Origin: Aestuariicoccus sp032586235
Lineage (GTDB): Bacteria > Pseudomonadota > Alphaproteobacteria > Rhodobacterales > Rhodobacteraceae
DNA length: 64,000 nucleotides
Reading direction: 5' to 3'
Assembly: GCF_032586235.1 (NCBI RefSeq)
Contig: NZ_JAWHTD010000015.1
Location: 1 to 64,000 of the forward strand
Below are positions 56,267 to 64,000 of the stretch, one piece after another; position 1 is the stretch's first letter; every line of letters begins with the position of its first letter. Both the position numbers and the translations under genes were made by a program. The notes under the pieces were generated by a model. It saw only the letters and a program-made list of their open reading frames with translations, searched no databases and had not been told where the DNA came from.

Positions 56267-57154
56267 ATGATCCAGATCGGCAATGCCCCCTGTTCCTGGG
56301 GGGTCGAATTCGCGGACGACCCGCGCAATCCGCAATGGCGCGAGGTGCTGCGCCAATGCGCCGAGGCGGGCTATACCGGGATCGAGCTGGGGCCGGTGGG
56401 CTTCATGCCCGAGAACCCCGACGAGCTGGGCGCGGCGCTGGAGGAATTCGGCCTGACCCTGATCGGCGGGGTGGTGTTCCGCCCGTTCCATGACCCGGAC
56501 GCCTGGCGCGACGTGGTGGACGGGGCCGAGCGCACCTGCCGGGCGCTGGTGGCGCATGGCGCGCGGCACCTGGTGCTGATCGACTCGATCTCGCCCCGGC
56601 GCGCGCCCACCGCCGGACGCGCCTCGGAGGCCGAGCAAATGGACGCCGCCGAATGGCGCGCCTTCCGCGACCGGATCGTGACCATCGCCGAGATGGGGGC
56701 CAAGGTCTATGGGCTGACGGTGTCGATCCACGCCCATGCGGGCGGGTTCATCGACTTCGAGCCCGAGCTTGAGCGGCTGCTGGCCGAGGTCGACCCCGAT
56801 CTGCTGAAGATCTGCCTCGACACCGGGCATCATTCCTATGCGGGCTACGATCCGGTGGCCTTCATGCAGCGGCATATGGACCGGATTTCCTATATGCATT
56901 TCAAGGATATCGACCCGGCGGTGAAGGCGCAGGTGATCGAGAACCGGACCGGGTTCTACGAGGCCTGCGGGCAGGGGATTTTCTGCAACCTCGGCCAGGG
57001 CGACGTGGATTTCGGGGCGGTGCGGAAGGTGCTGCTGGACGCCGGTTTCGACGGCTGGTGCACGGTCGAGCAGGATTGCGACCCGACGCTCGACGTCTCG
57101 CCGCTGGACGACGCGAGGGCCAATCGCGGCTATCTGCACAGCATCGGGTTTTAG
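56267..57154 (+). CDS. Inosose dehydratase-like TIM-barrel enzyme (second IolE-type)
   Basis: A 295-residue xylose-isomerase-like TIM barrel. The N-terminal IQIGNAPCSWGVEF matches the IolE subfamily. Likely metal ligands are in SIHAHAGG, ICLDTGHHSYAG, YMHFKD and CTVEQD. It would dehydrate an inosose. The subfamily differs from the iolE at 27952-28860, suggesting a different isomer or a parallel route. GAGGAGCC precedes the ATG, 9 bases after the dehydrogenase stop. Confidence 0.87.
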   Translation: MIQIGNAPCSWGVEFADDPRNPQWREVLRQCAEAGYTGIELGPVGFMPENPDELGAALEEFGLTLIGGVVFRPFHDPDAWRDVVDGAERTCRALVAHGARHLVLIDSISPRRAPTAGRASEAEQMDAAEWRAFRDRIVTIAEMGAKVYGLTVSIHAHAGGFIDFEPELERLLAEVDPDLLKICLDTGHHSYAGYDPVAFMQRHMDRISYMHFKDIDPAVKAQVIENRTGFYEACGQGIFCNLGQGDVDFGAVRKVLLDAGFDGWCTVEQDCDPTLDVSPLDDARANRGYLHSIGF

Positions 57155-57162
57155 CATAACCT

Positions 57163-57217
57163 GGCCCCGGACATGGTCCGGGGCCGCCTGGCCAAGAGGC
57201 CCCGGATCAGGTCCGGG
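57163..57217. repeat. Pair of short palindromic repeats between operon genes
   Basis: GGCCCCGGAC (57163-57172) / GTCCGGGGCC (57176-57185) is a perfect 10-base stem with loop ATG. A second, shorter stem is CCCGGA (57201-57206) / TCCGGG (57212-57217). The same family as 13929-13993. Confidence 0.65.
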
Positions 57218-57240
57218 ACAAGCGCGGAAAGGGACTTCCA

Positions 57241-58398
57241 ATGTCGAGACTGAATTGGGGCATGATCGGCGGGGGCGAGGGCAGTCAGATCGGCCCGGCG
57301 CACCGGCTGGGCGCGGGGCTGGACGGCGAATTCACCTTTGCCGCCGGGGCGCTGGACCACCGCGCCGACGAGGGGCGGGCCTATGGTCAGCGGCTGGGGC
57401 TGGCCGCCGACCGCGCCTATGGCGGCTGGCGCGAGATGCTGGAGGGTGAAAGCGCGCGCCCCGACCGGGTCGATCTGGTCACCGTGGCCACCCCCAACGC
57501 CACCCATTTCGAGATCACCAAGGCCTTCCTTACGGCCGGGTTCCACGTGCTCTGCGAAAAGCCCATGACCATGACGGTCGAAGAGGGCGAAGAGATCGTC
57601 CGCATCGCCCGCGACACGGGGCAGATCTGCGCGGTGAATTACGGCTACACCGGCTATTCGCTGGTCCGGCACATGCGCGCCATGGTGGCGCGCGGCGATC
57701 TGGGACGCATCCGGCTGGTGGTGGCCGAATTCGCCCATGGCCATCACGCCGACGCCGCCGATGCCGACAATCCGCGGGTGCGCTGGCGCTACGATCCGGC
57801 GCAGGCCGGTGTGTCGGCGCAATTCGCCGATTGCGGCATTCACGCCATGCACATGGCTTCGTTCGTCACCGGACAGGAGGTCGAAAGGCTCTCGGCCGAC
57901 ACGGTGTCCTGCATCGACAGCCGGGTGCTGGAGGATGACGCGATGGTCAATTTCCGCATGTCAGAAGGCACTGTCGGGCGGCTCTGGACCTCTTCGGTGG
58001 CGATCGGGCGGCAGCACGGGCTGACGCTTCAGGTCTTTGGCGAAAAGGGCGGGCTGCGCTGGGCGCAGGAGCAACCAAACCAGCTTTACCACATGCCGCT
58101 GGGCCAGCGCCTGCAGGTGATCGAGCGCGGCGAGGCGGGGCTGTCGCCCGAGGCCGACCGCACCACCCGCGTGACCATCGGCCATGCCGAGGGCATGCCG
58201 CTGGCCTTCGCCAACATCTACAAGGATCTGGCCGAGGCGATCCGCGCCCGCAAAGAGGGCCGCGCCATGGACCCGGCGGCCGATCTCTACCCGCGCGCCG
58301 AGGACGGGCTGCGGTCGATGGCGGCGGTCTTTGCGGTGGCCACAAGCGGCAAGGCCGAAGGCGCATGGACCGACGCCCGCCCGCCGATGTTCCGCTAG
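57241..58398 (+). CDS. Gfo/Idh/MocA-family dehydrogenase (second)
   Basis: A 385-residue oxidoreductase. The Rossmann motif has an extended loop, GMIGGGEGSQIGPAHRLG (residues 8-25), the lysine motif is LCEKPMTMTVEEGE, and the substrate domain has VSAQFADCGIHAMHMASF. The GEGSQIGxxHR variant occurs in dehydrogenases linked to inositol and other cyclitols. It is the third gene of the plus-strand unit. GGAAAGGGACTTCCA precedes ATG 57241. Its stop overlaps the convergent LacI stop in a shared CTAG. Confidence 0.88.
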   Translation: MSRLNWGMIGGGEGSQIGPAHRLGAGLDGEFTFAAGALDHRADEGRAYGQRLGLAADRAYGGWREMLEGESARPDRVDLVTVATPNATHFEITKAFLTAGFHVLCEKPMTMTVEEGEEIVRIARDTGQICAVNYGYTGYSLVRHMRAMVARGDLGRIRLVVAEFAHGHHADAADADNPRVRWRYDPAQAGVSAQFADCGIHAMHMASFVTGQEVERLSADTVSCIDSRVLEDDAMVNFRMSEGTVGRLWTSSVAIGRQHGLTLQVFGEKGGLRWAQEQPNQLYHMPLGQRLQVIERGEAGLSPEADRTTRVTIGHAEGMPLAFANIYKDLAEAIRARKEGRAMDPAADLYPRAEDGLRSMAAVFAVATSGKAEGAWTDARPPMFR

Positions 58399-59399
58399 GG
58401 CGCTGCGGCGGGCAGGGGCCGCAGGGTCGCCCGTTCGATCAGGGTGCAGGGAAAAAGCCGGGTTTCGGGCTGCATGGCGGGGTCTTCGGCCAGCATCAGC
58501 GCGAGGTCGATGGAGGCGGCGATGATTGCGCCCACCGGCTGGCGGATCGTCGTCAGGTCGAACCCCGCCCAGCCCGCCATCTCCATGTCGTTGAGCCCGA
58601 TCACGCCGACATCGCCCGGCACGTCGTATCCGGCGTCGCGCAGGGCGCTGAGCGCGCCGAGGCTGAGCACATCGTCGCCGCAGAAATAGGCCTCGGCTGG
58701 TGGGCCTTCGCGCAGCAGGCGCTGCATCTCGGCGCGCCCGGCGGCAAAGCTGTAGGCGCTGGCGAAGCGCGCCGGGGGCGGGGCCCCCGGCCAGCCGTCG
58801 CGGAACCCCGCCAGCCGGTCCTGGGTCGAGGTGGCGCTTTCGGGTCCGCCGAGGAAGGCCACCCGGCGGTATCCGCGCGCCGCCAGGGTCTGGGCCGCCA
58901 TGCGGCCGCAGGCGGCGTTGTCGATCCCCACCACGGGCACCACCGGGTGCTGCTCGCAGCGGCCGAAGGAATGCACCACGGCCAGCCCCGCCTCGCGGTA
59001 GGCTAGCGCGAAATCCGGCGGCAGGGTCGAGGAGGCGACGATCACCGCGTCGACCGAATATTGCCGCAGCATGCGCACCGATTGCGCTGCGTCGGTCTCG
59101 TCGCTGAGGTTGACCAGCAATGGCCGCAGACCGCGCTCTTGCAGGCCGCGGGTGAAGCGGTCGAACACCTCGAGGAATACCGGGTTGTGAAAGTTGTTGG
59201 ACACCAGCCCGATCAGCTTGGTCCGCCCGGTGCTGAGCGCCGAGGCCAGCGCCGAGGGCGCGTAGCCCAGCTCGCGCGCGGCGCGTTCGACCTTGGCGCG
59301 GGTCTTGGCCGACACCGACGCGCCGGGTGTAAAGGCGCGCGACACCGCCGACCGCGACACGCCCGCGCGCAGGGCAACATCCTTGAGGGTCACGGGCAT
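58395..59399 (-). CDS. LacI-family regulator of the second inositol-type locus
   Basis: A 334-residue LacI-type repressor. The helix-turn-helix is LKDVALRAGVSRSAVSRAFT (residues 4-23) and a Peripla_BP ligand domain follows, including LIGLVSNNFHNPVFLEVFDR. It is not close to the other two LacI proteins in the window. Its promoter carries TTTTGCAACCGATTGCAA at 59449-59466, nearly identical to the operator at 55116-55133. It very likely represses itself and both divergent units around 55100. The inducer is unknown, presumably a cyclitol or breakdown intermediate. Confidence 0.92.
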   Translation of the reverse strand: MPVTLKDVALRAGVSRSAVSRAFTPGASVSAKTRAKVERAARELGYAPSALASALSTGRTKLIGLVSNNFHNPVFLEVFDRFTRGLQERGLRPLLVNLSDETDAAQSVRMLRQYSVDAVIVASSTLPPDFALAYREAGLAVVHSFGRCEQHPVVPVVGIDNAACGRMAAQTLAARGYRRVAFLGGPESATSTQDRLAGFRDGWPGAPPPARFASAYSFAAGRAEMQRLLREGPPAEAYFCGDDVLSLGALSALRDAGYDVPGDVGVIGLNDMEMAGWAGFDLTTIRQPVGAIIAASIDLALMLAEDPAMQPETRLFPCTLIERATLRPLPAAAP

Positions 59400-59448
59400 C
59401 GGCGGGTCTTTCGTTGCGGATCGCGTGAGTGTCGCCGCTCGGGGTTGT

Positions 59449-59466
59449 TTTTGCAACCGATTGCAA
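59449..59466. promoter_or_regulatory. LacI-type operator in the promoter of the third LacI gene
   Basis: TTTTGCAACCGATTGCAA differs from the perfect palindrome at 55116-55133 at one position in the centre (CGAT versus CGGT). It lies 50 bases upstream of the regulator start, consistent with autorepression. Confidence 0.75.
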
Positions 59467-59574
59467 GGGCGGGACAGGTCATGTTGCAGGTGGCGAGGGG
59501 GGCTTTCGACAGGCGCGTGCACGCGCGCCCCGGTCCGTGCTAGGCTGCGCCCGGAACGACAGATGCGAGGGCCC

Positions 59575-60054
59575 ATGTCCGCCAAGACCCGCTTGCGCGC
59601 CAATGAAACGGCGATCGACCTGCCGCCGCCCGGCGATGCCACGCTGCGCTTTGTCGGGCGCATCCGGACGCCGTTCAAGACCCGCGCCGATTGCCCGCGT
59701 CAGGGTCGCCAGGACGGGCCGGAATGCCGGCTGGAGCTCGACCCGGTCTGGGAGCCGGCGCTGCACGGGATCGAGGGGTATGAGACGCTCGAGGTGCTCT
59801 ATTGGCTGCACGAATCGCGGCGCGATCTGGTGACGCAATCGCCCAGGGACGACGGCCGGACCACGGGCACCTTCGCGCTGCGCTCGCCGGTGCGGCCCAA
59901 CCCCATCGGCACGTCGATGGTGCGGTTCGTGCGGCGCGAGGGGCCGGTGGTGGTGGTGCGGGGACTGGATTGCCTGGACGGGACGCCGCTTTTGGACATC
60001 AAGCCGAACCGCTGCCAGTACACGCCGCAGGTGCCCCCCAAGCCTGTGGATTGA
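59575..60054 (+). CDS. trmO: tRNA (N6-threonylcarbamoyladenosine(37)-N6)-methyltransferase TrmO
   Basis: A 159-residue protein of the YaeB/TrmO (UPF0066) family, which methylates t6A37 in tRNA-Thr using S-adenosylmethionine. Conserved segments are FVGRIRTPFKTRADCPRQG (about residues 22-40), GTFALRSPVRPNPIG (about 100-114) and LDCLDGTPLLDIKPNRCQYT near the C-terminus. Starts at 59563 and 59575 are both possible; 59575 follows GAGGGCCC. It stands alone between the LacI gene and the urease operon. Confidence 0.92.
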   Translation: MSAKTRLRANETAIDLPPPGDATLRFVGRIRTPFKTRADCPRQGRQDGPECRLELDPVWEPALHGIEGYETLEVLYWLHESRRDLVTQSPRDDGRTTGTFALRSPVRPNPIGTSMVRFVRREGPVVVVRGLDCLDGTPLLDIKPNRCQYTPQVPPKPVD

Positions 60055-60062
60055 GGATTCAG

Positions 60063-60095
60063 TTTTGCCCGTATTTTGGGCGAAACCGGATTTTT
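60063..60095 (+). terminator. Probable terminator after trmO
   Basis: TTTTGCCC (60063-60070) pairs with GGGCGAAA (60078-60085) with one G-U pair. It is followed by CCGGATTTTTA. It lies 9 bases after the trmO stop and separates it from ureD. Confidence 0.5.
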
Positions 60096-60213
60096 AGCCC
60101 AATTTGTGAACTTGAGAGCCCTTGCCTGACCGGCGTTCGGCACTGCGCAGAGGCCCGGCCTTGCCCGTCCCGCCCCCGTCCCGATCCTTGCCCGAATAAG
60201 GAGCCTGCCGCGC

Positions 60214-61047
60214 ATGCCGTTCGACGCCCCCCCCAAGACCCCCGCCGTGGCGCCGCAGAGGGCGCATGGCGTGGCGCGGCTCACCGCGCGGCGGCGCGGG
60301 CCGGTGTCGGTGATCGACGGGTTGCGCCAGTCCGGCGCCTTCAAGCTGCTCTTTCCGCGCCCGCGCGACACCGCGCTGGATGCGGTGTTTCTCAACACCT
60401 CGGGCGGGATCACCGGTGGTGACCGCTTTGCGCTGACCGCAGGGGCCGAGGCGGGGGCGCATCTGCGTCTGACCAGCCAGGCCGCCGAACGGATTTACCG
60501 CGCCATGCCGGGGGTGCCCGGGCAGGTGCGCACGGTGCTGAGCGCCGAGAGCGGCGCGCGGATCGACTGGCTGCCGCAGGAGACCATCCTTTTCGAGGGT
60601 GCCGCGCTCGACCGCACATTGCGGATCGAGCTGGCGGCGGAGGCGCGGCTTCTGGCCTGCGAGACGCTGGTTTTCGGGCGTGCCGCGATGCGCGAGACGG
60701 TGCGCGATCTGCGGCTGACCGACCGGATCGACGTCTTGCGCGAGGGCCGTCTGGTCTGGGCCGACCGGCTGCGGCTGGAGGGCGATGCGCAGGCATCGCT
60801 GGACCGCCGCTTCGTCGCGGCAGGCGCGCAGGCGCTGGCGACGCTGGTCTGGGCCGCCCCCGGCGCGGCGGAGCGTGTGGGCGCGCTGCGGTCGCTTTTG
60901 CCCGAGAGCGGCGGCGCGAGCGCCGTCTTGCCCGACCTCGTGGTATTGCGCCTGGCCGCGCCCGACAGCTTCGAGCTGCGCCGGCACCTGATCCCCGTTC
61001 TGCAGCACCTTTCCGGTGCCGCTCTGCCAAGACCCTGGATGATTTGA
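60214..61047 (+). CDS. ureD: Urease accessory protein UreD
   Basis: A 277-residue accessory protein that, with UreF and UreG, delivers nickel to apo-urease. Family landmarks are LFPRPRDTALDAVFLNTSGG, ITGGDRF, TSQAAERIYRA and LPQETILFEGAALDR. AAGGAGCC before ATG 60214 supports the start. It is the first gene of the urease operon; ureA begins four bases after its stop. Confidence 0.93.
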   Translation: MPFDAPPKTPAVAPQRAHGVARLTARRRGPVSVIDGLRQSGAFKLLFPRPRDTALDAVFLNTSGGITGGDRFALTAGAEAGAHLRLTSQAAERIYRAMPGVPGQVRTVLSAESGARIDWLPQETILFEGAALDRTLRIELAAEARLLACETLVFGRAAMRETVRDLRLTDRIDVLREGRLVWADRLRLEGDAQASLDRRFVAAGAQALATLVWAAPGAAERVGALRSLLPESGGASAVLPDLVVLRLAAPDSFELRRHLIPVLQHLSGAALPRPWMI

Positions 61048-61050
61048 CCC

Positions 61051-61353
61051 ATGATGCTGACCCCGCGAGAGAAAGACAAACTGATGGTGGCGATGGCCGC
61101 AGAAGTGGCGCGCAAGCGGCTGGCCCGGGGGGTCAAGCTGAACCACCCCGAGGCGATCGCGCTGATCACCGACACGGTGGTCGAGGGCGCGCGCGACGGG
61201 CGCAGCGTGGCCGACATGATGGAGGCGGGCGCGCAGGTGGTCACCCGCGAGCAATGCATGGAAGGCGTGTCCGAGATGATACGTGAGGTGCAGGTCGAGG
61301 CGACCTTTCCGGACGGCACCAAACTGGTGACGGTGCATAACCCGATCCGGTGA
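61051..61353 (+). CDS. ureA: Urease gamma subunit
   Basis: A 100-residue urease small subunit. It starts MMLTPREKDKLMVAMAAEVA and contains NHPEAIALITDTVVEGARDG and the C-terminal FPDGTKLVTVHNPI typical of UreA. ATG 61054 is an equally good start, giving the standard MLTPREK N-terminus. It is followed not directly by ureB but by a 58-residue gene. Confidence 0.96.
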   Translation: MMLTPREKDKLMVAMAAEVARKRLARGVKLNHPEAIALITDTVVEGARDGRSVADMMEAGAQVVTREQCMEGVSEMIREVQVEATFPDGTKLVTVHNPIR

Positions 61354-61392
61354 ATTTTGAGTATTTTTGCCAAGAAGAAGCGAGGGACAGTG

Positions 61393-61569
61393 ATGAAGAT
61401 TTCGACGATTGCGACCGTGGCGGGCCTTTGGGCCGGGGCGGCGGCGGCGCATCCCGGCGCGCATGTGCATCCGCATGAGGGCGCAAGCTGGCTGGTCGTG
61501 GCGGCGGCGCTGGGGGTGATCGGGCTGGCGGCGCGGCTGGCCGTGGTGCGGGCGCGGGCCGGTCGATGA
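61393..61569 (+). CDS. 58-residue His-rich exported or membrane protein in the urease operon
   Basis: A small protein with a signal-peptide-like N-terminus (TIATVAGLWAGAAAA). A histidine-rich stretch HPGAHVHPHEG (about residues 21-31) and one membrane span (WLVVAAALGVIGLAARLAVV) follow. GCGAGGGACAGTG precedes ATG 61393. The stop overlaps the ureB start (ATGA). Histidines near the membrane in a urease operon invite a nickel-related role, but no family is recognised and this is inference. The intergenic string ATTTTTGCCAAGAAGAAG lies just upstream. Confidence 0.6.
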   Translation: MKISTIATVAGLWAGAAAAHPGAHVHPHEGASWLVVAAALGVIGLAARLAVVRARAGR

Positions 61570-61880
61570 TCCCCGGAGAGCTTTTCCCCGCCGAGGGCGT
61601 GCTGGAGCTGAACCCGGGGCGCGAGGCGATCACGCTGATGGTGGCCAACACCGGCGACCGGCCGGTGCAGGTGGGTTCGCATTACCATTTCGCCGAGGCC
61701 AACAGCGCGCTCGAGTTCGACCGCGAGGCGGCGCGGGGGCGGCGGCTGGACATCACGGCGGGGACGGCGGTGCGGTTCGAGCCGGGCCAGCGCCGCGAGG
61801 TGCACCTGATCGAGATCCGGGGCGCGCGGCGGATTTACGGGTTCAATCAGCAGGTCATGGGACCTCTGGACGAGGATTGA
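61566..61880 (+). CDS. ureB: Urease beta subunit
   Basis: A 104-residue urease subunit. It starts MIPGELFPAEGVLELNPGRE and contains VGSHYHFAEANSALEFDREA and RFEPGQRREVHLIEIRGARR, all standard for UreB. It is translationally coupled to the preceding small gene. Two non-urease genes separate it from ureC. Confidence 0.96.
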   Translation: MIPGELFPAEGVLELNPGREAITLMVANTGDRPVQVGSHYHFAEANSALEFDREAARGRRLDITAGTAVRFEPGQRREVHLIEIRGARRIYGFNQQVMGPLDED

Positions 61881-61884
61881 GACG

Positions 61885-62280
61885 ATGGCCACCCGTGCGC
61901 TGCTGACAGACGAAGAGCTGAGCCCCGAGGCGCAGGCGGTGTTCGACGACATCCGCGCCACCCGCGGCAGCGATTTCGTCAACAACTTCTGGCGCGCGTT
62001 GGCGCACGATCCGGCGCTTTTGCGCGCCACATGGGAGCGGTTGAAGGTCGTGATGGGGCCGGGCGCGCTGGACCCGCTGGTCAAGGAGATGGTCTATCTG
62101 GCCGTCTCGGTCGCCAATGCCTGCGAATATTGCACTCATTCCCACACCGCCGCCGCGCGCGCCAAGGGCATGGACGACGCCATGCATGGCGAGCTCTTGG
62201 CCGTCATCGGCATGGCCAGCCAGACCAACGCGCTGGCCAATGCGCTGCAGGTGCCGGTGGACGAGGCGTTCCGCGCATGA
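61885..62280 (+). CDS. Carboxymuconolactone decarboxylase/AhpD-like protein
   Basis: A 131-residue all-helical protein of the CMD/AhpD family. The redox motif CEYCTHSH (Cys-X2-Cys-X3-His, about residues 78-85) implies a peroxidase or disulfide-reductase type activity rather than true decarboxylation. It begins 4 bases after ureB and overlaps the GNAT gene (ATGA), so it is firmly inside the urease operon. Why an antioxidant-type protein should sit there is not clear; protection of the enzyme during assembly is only a guess. Confidence 0.87.
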   Translation: MATRALLTDEELSPEAQAVFDDIRATRGSDFVNNFWRALAHDPALLRATWERLKVVMGPGALDPLVKEMVYLAVSVANACEYCTHSHTAAARAKGMDDAMHGELLAVIGMASQTNALANALQVPVDEAFRA

Positions 62281-62783
62281 CGGGCCTGGTGACCAAGGTG
62301 CGAAGCCCGGCCCAGATTGCCGCCGTCACGGCGCTGGTCTGGGAGTTCTTCGATTTCCTGCGCGGCCGCTATCCCGAAATGCAGCGCGAGATCGACGACT
62401 ACATCGCCAAGCAGAATGTCGCTGCGGATCTGGCGAATTTTGCCGATGTCTTTCTGCCGCCGAAGGGCGAATGCCTTGCAGTCGAGCGGGAGGGCGAGAT
62501 CGTCGGGATGGTCATGCTCCGCCAGCGCGCCGATGGCGATGCCGAGATGAACCGGATGTATGTCCGCGAAAGCGCCCGCGGTCTGGGGCTGGGGCGGATG
62601 TTGTGCAGTGCGCTGATCGAAGAGGCACGGTCGCTGGGATATGGGGCGGTCTGGCTCGGCGCGCTCTACCGCCATGTCGAAGCCCTGCCGCTTTACGAAA
62701 GCATGGGGTTCAAGCGCGCACGCGATCCCGCCGCCCACAATGCCGACGACGACCGCGTCATTCAAATGAAACTCGTTTTCTGA
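62277..62783 (+). CDS. GNAT-family N-acetyltransferase
   Basis: A 168-residue GNAT acetyltransferase. The acetyl-CoA-binding motif A is MYVRESARGLGLGRMLCSAL (about residues 98-117), and motif B lies near LYESMGFKRARD. ATG 62277 overlaps the preceding stop, and ureC follows 11 bases after its own stop. The substrate is unknown; the gene is unusual within a urease operon. Confidence 0.88.
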   Translation: MTGLVTKVRSPAQIAAVTALVWEFFDFLRGRYPEMQREIDDYIAKQNVAADLANFADVFLPPKGECLAVEREGEIVGMVMLRQRADGDAEMNRMYVRESARGLGLGRMLCSALIEEARSLGYGAVWLGALYRHVEALPLYESMGFKRARDPAAHNADDDRVIQMKLVF

Positions 62784-62794
62784 AAGAGGTCAGG

Positions 62795-64000
<1,206 letters not shown>

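Noticed and set aside
59552..59577. An EcfG promoter before trmO (GGAAC near 59552)
   Set aside because: No (C/G)GTT occurs 16-17 bases downstream, and the element would lie too close to the start codon.

Overview
The window looks like the chromosome of an alphaproteobacterium of the Rhodobacteraceae (roseobacter/Rhodobacter group). The base composition is high in GC, genes are tightly packed with many ATGA-type overlaps, and the gene set is typical of the group: a PhyR/NepR/EcfG general stress response (GSR) locus, a SPOR-dac-tmk-holB-tatD-MBL housekeeping block, a TRAP transporter, a bacterial inositol pathway and a urease operon. The assignment is from gene content only; there is no 16S rRNA here.

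Layout: 1-3664 holds the 5' end of an acetyl-CoA synthetase gene and a DctPQM TRAP transporter. 3668-9952 is the stress-response block: phyR diverges from a five-gene unit nepR-ecfG-histidine kinase-amidoligase-class I glutamine amidotransferase, flanked by small membrane and PRC-barrel genes. Five sequences fit the EcfG consensus GGAAC-N16/17-(C/G)GTT, two pairs of them bidirectional. 10005-16835 is housekeeping (AEC transporter, MBL hydrolase, tatD, holB, tmk, dac, SPOR lipoprotein).

17054-25178 is a decayed island framed by two different tRNA-Ser genes in opposite orientation. Each is followed on its 3' side by the N-terminal stub of a related tyrosine integrase pointing inward. Between them lie an IS21-family element, a serine recombinase, an AT-rich unknown gene, a UPF0149 gene with an in-frame stop, a DUF1330 gene and an orphan response regulator, with short direct repeats.

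25345-38807 is an inositol locus. It holds MocE/MocD-like oxygenase genes, a LacI regulator, iolE, iolD, a long iolC, iolG, an ABC transporter, a sugar isomerase-like gene and a second, paralogous LacI regulator. 38928-52108 is mixed metabolism: an FMN alpha-hydroxyacid dehydrogenase, MaoC, cytochrome c, a hydratase, trpA, an SDR, a frameshifted K+ channel, a Crp/Fnr regulator, ppk2 behind an FNR-type box, a DUF1007/nickel-transporter pair, MATE and ychF. 52330-59399 is a second inositol-type locus with the missing iolB, another kinase and aldolase, two Gfo/Idh/MocA dehydrogenases and an inosose-dehydratase-like gene. It is governed by a third LacI regulator, with matching operators at 55116 and 59449. 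59575-64000 has trmO and the start of a urease operon (ureD, ureA, ureB, ureC) interrupted by three non-urease genes; ureC runs off the window.

The best candidates for poorly described biology are the amidoligase/amidotransferase pair inside the stress sigma-factor operon, the double-tRNA integrase remnant, and the split inositol pathway with a possible O-demethylation module.
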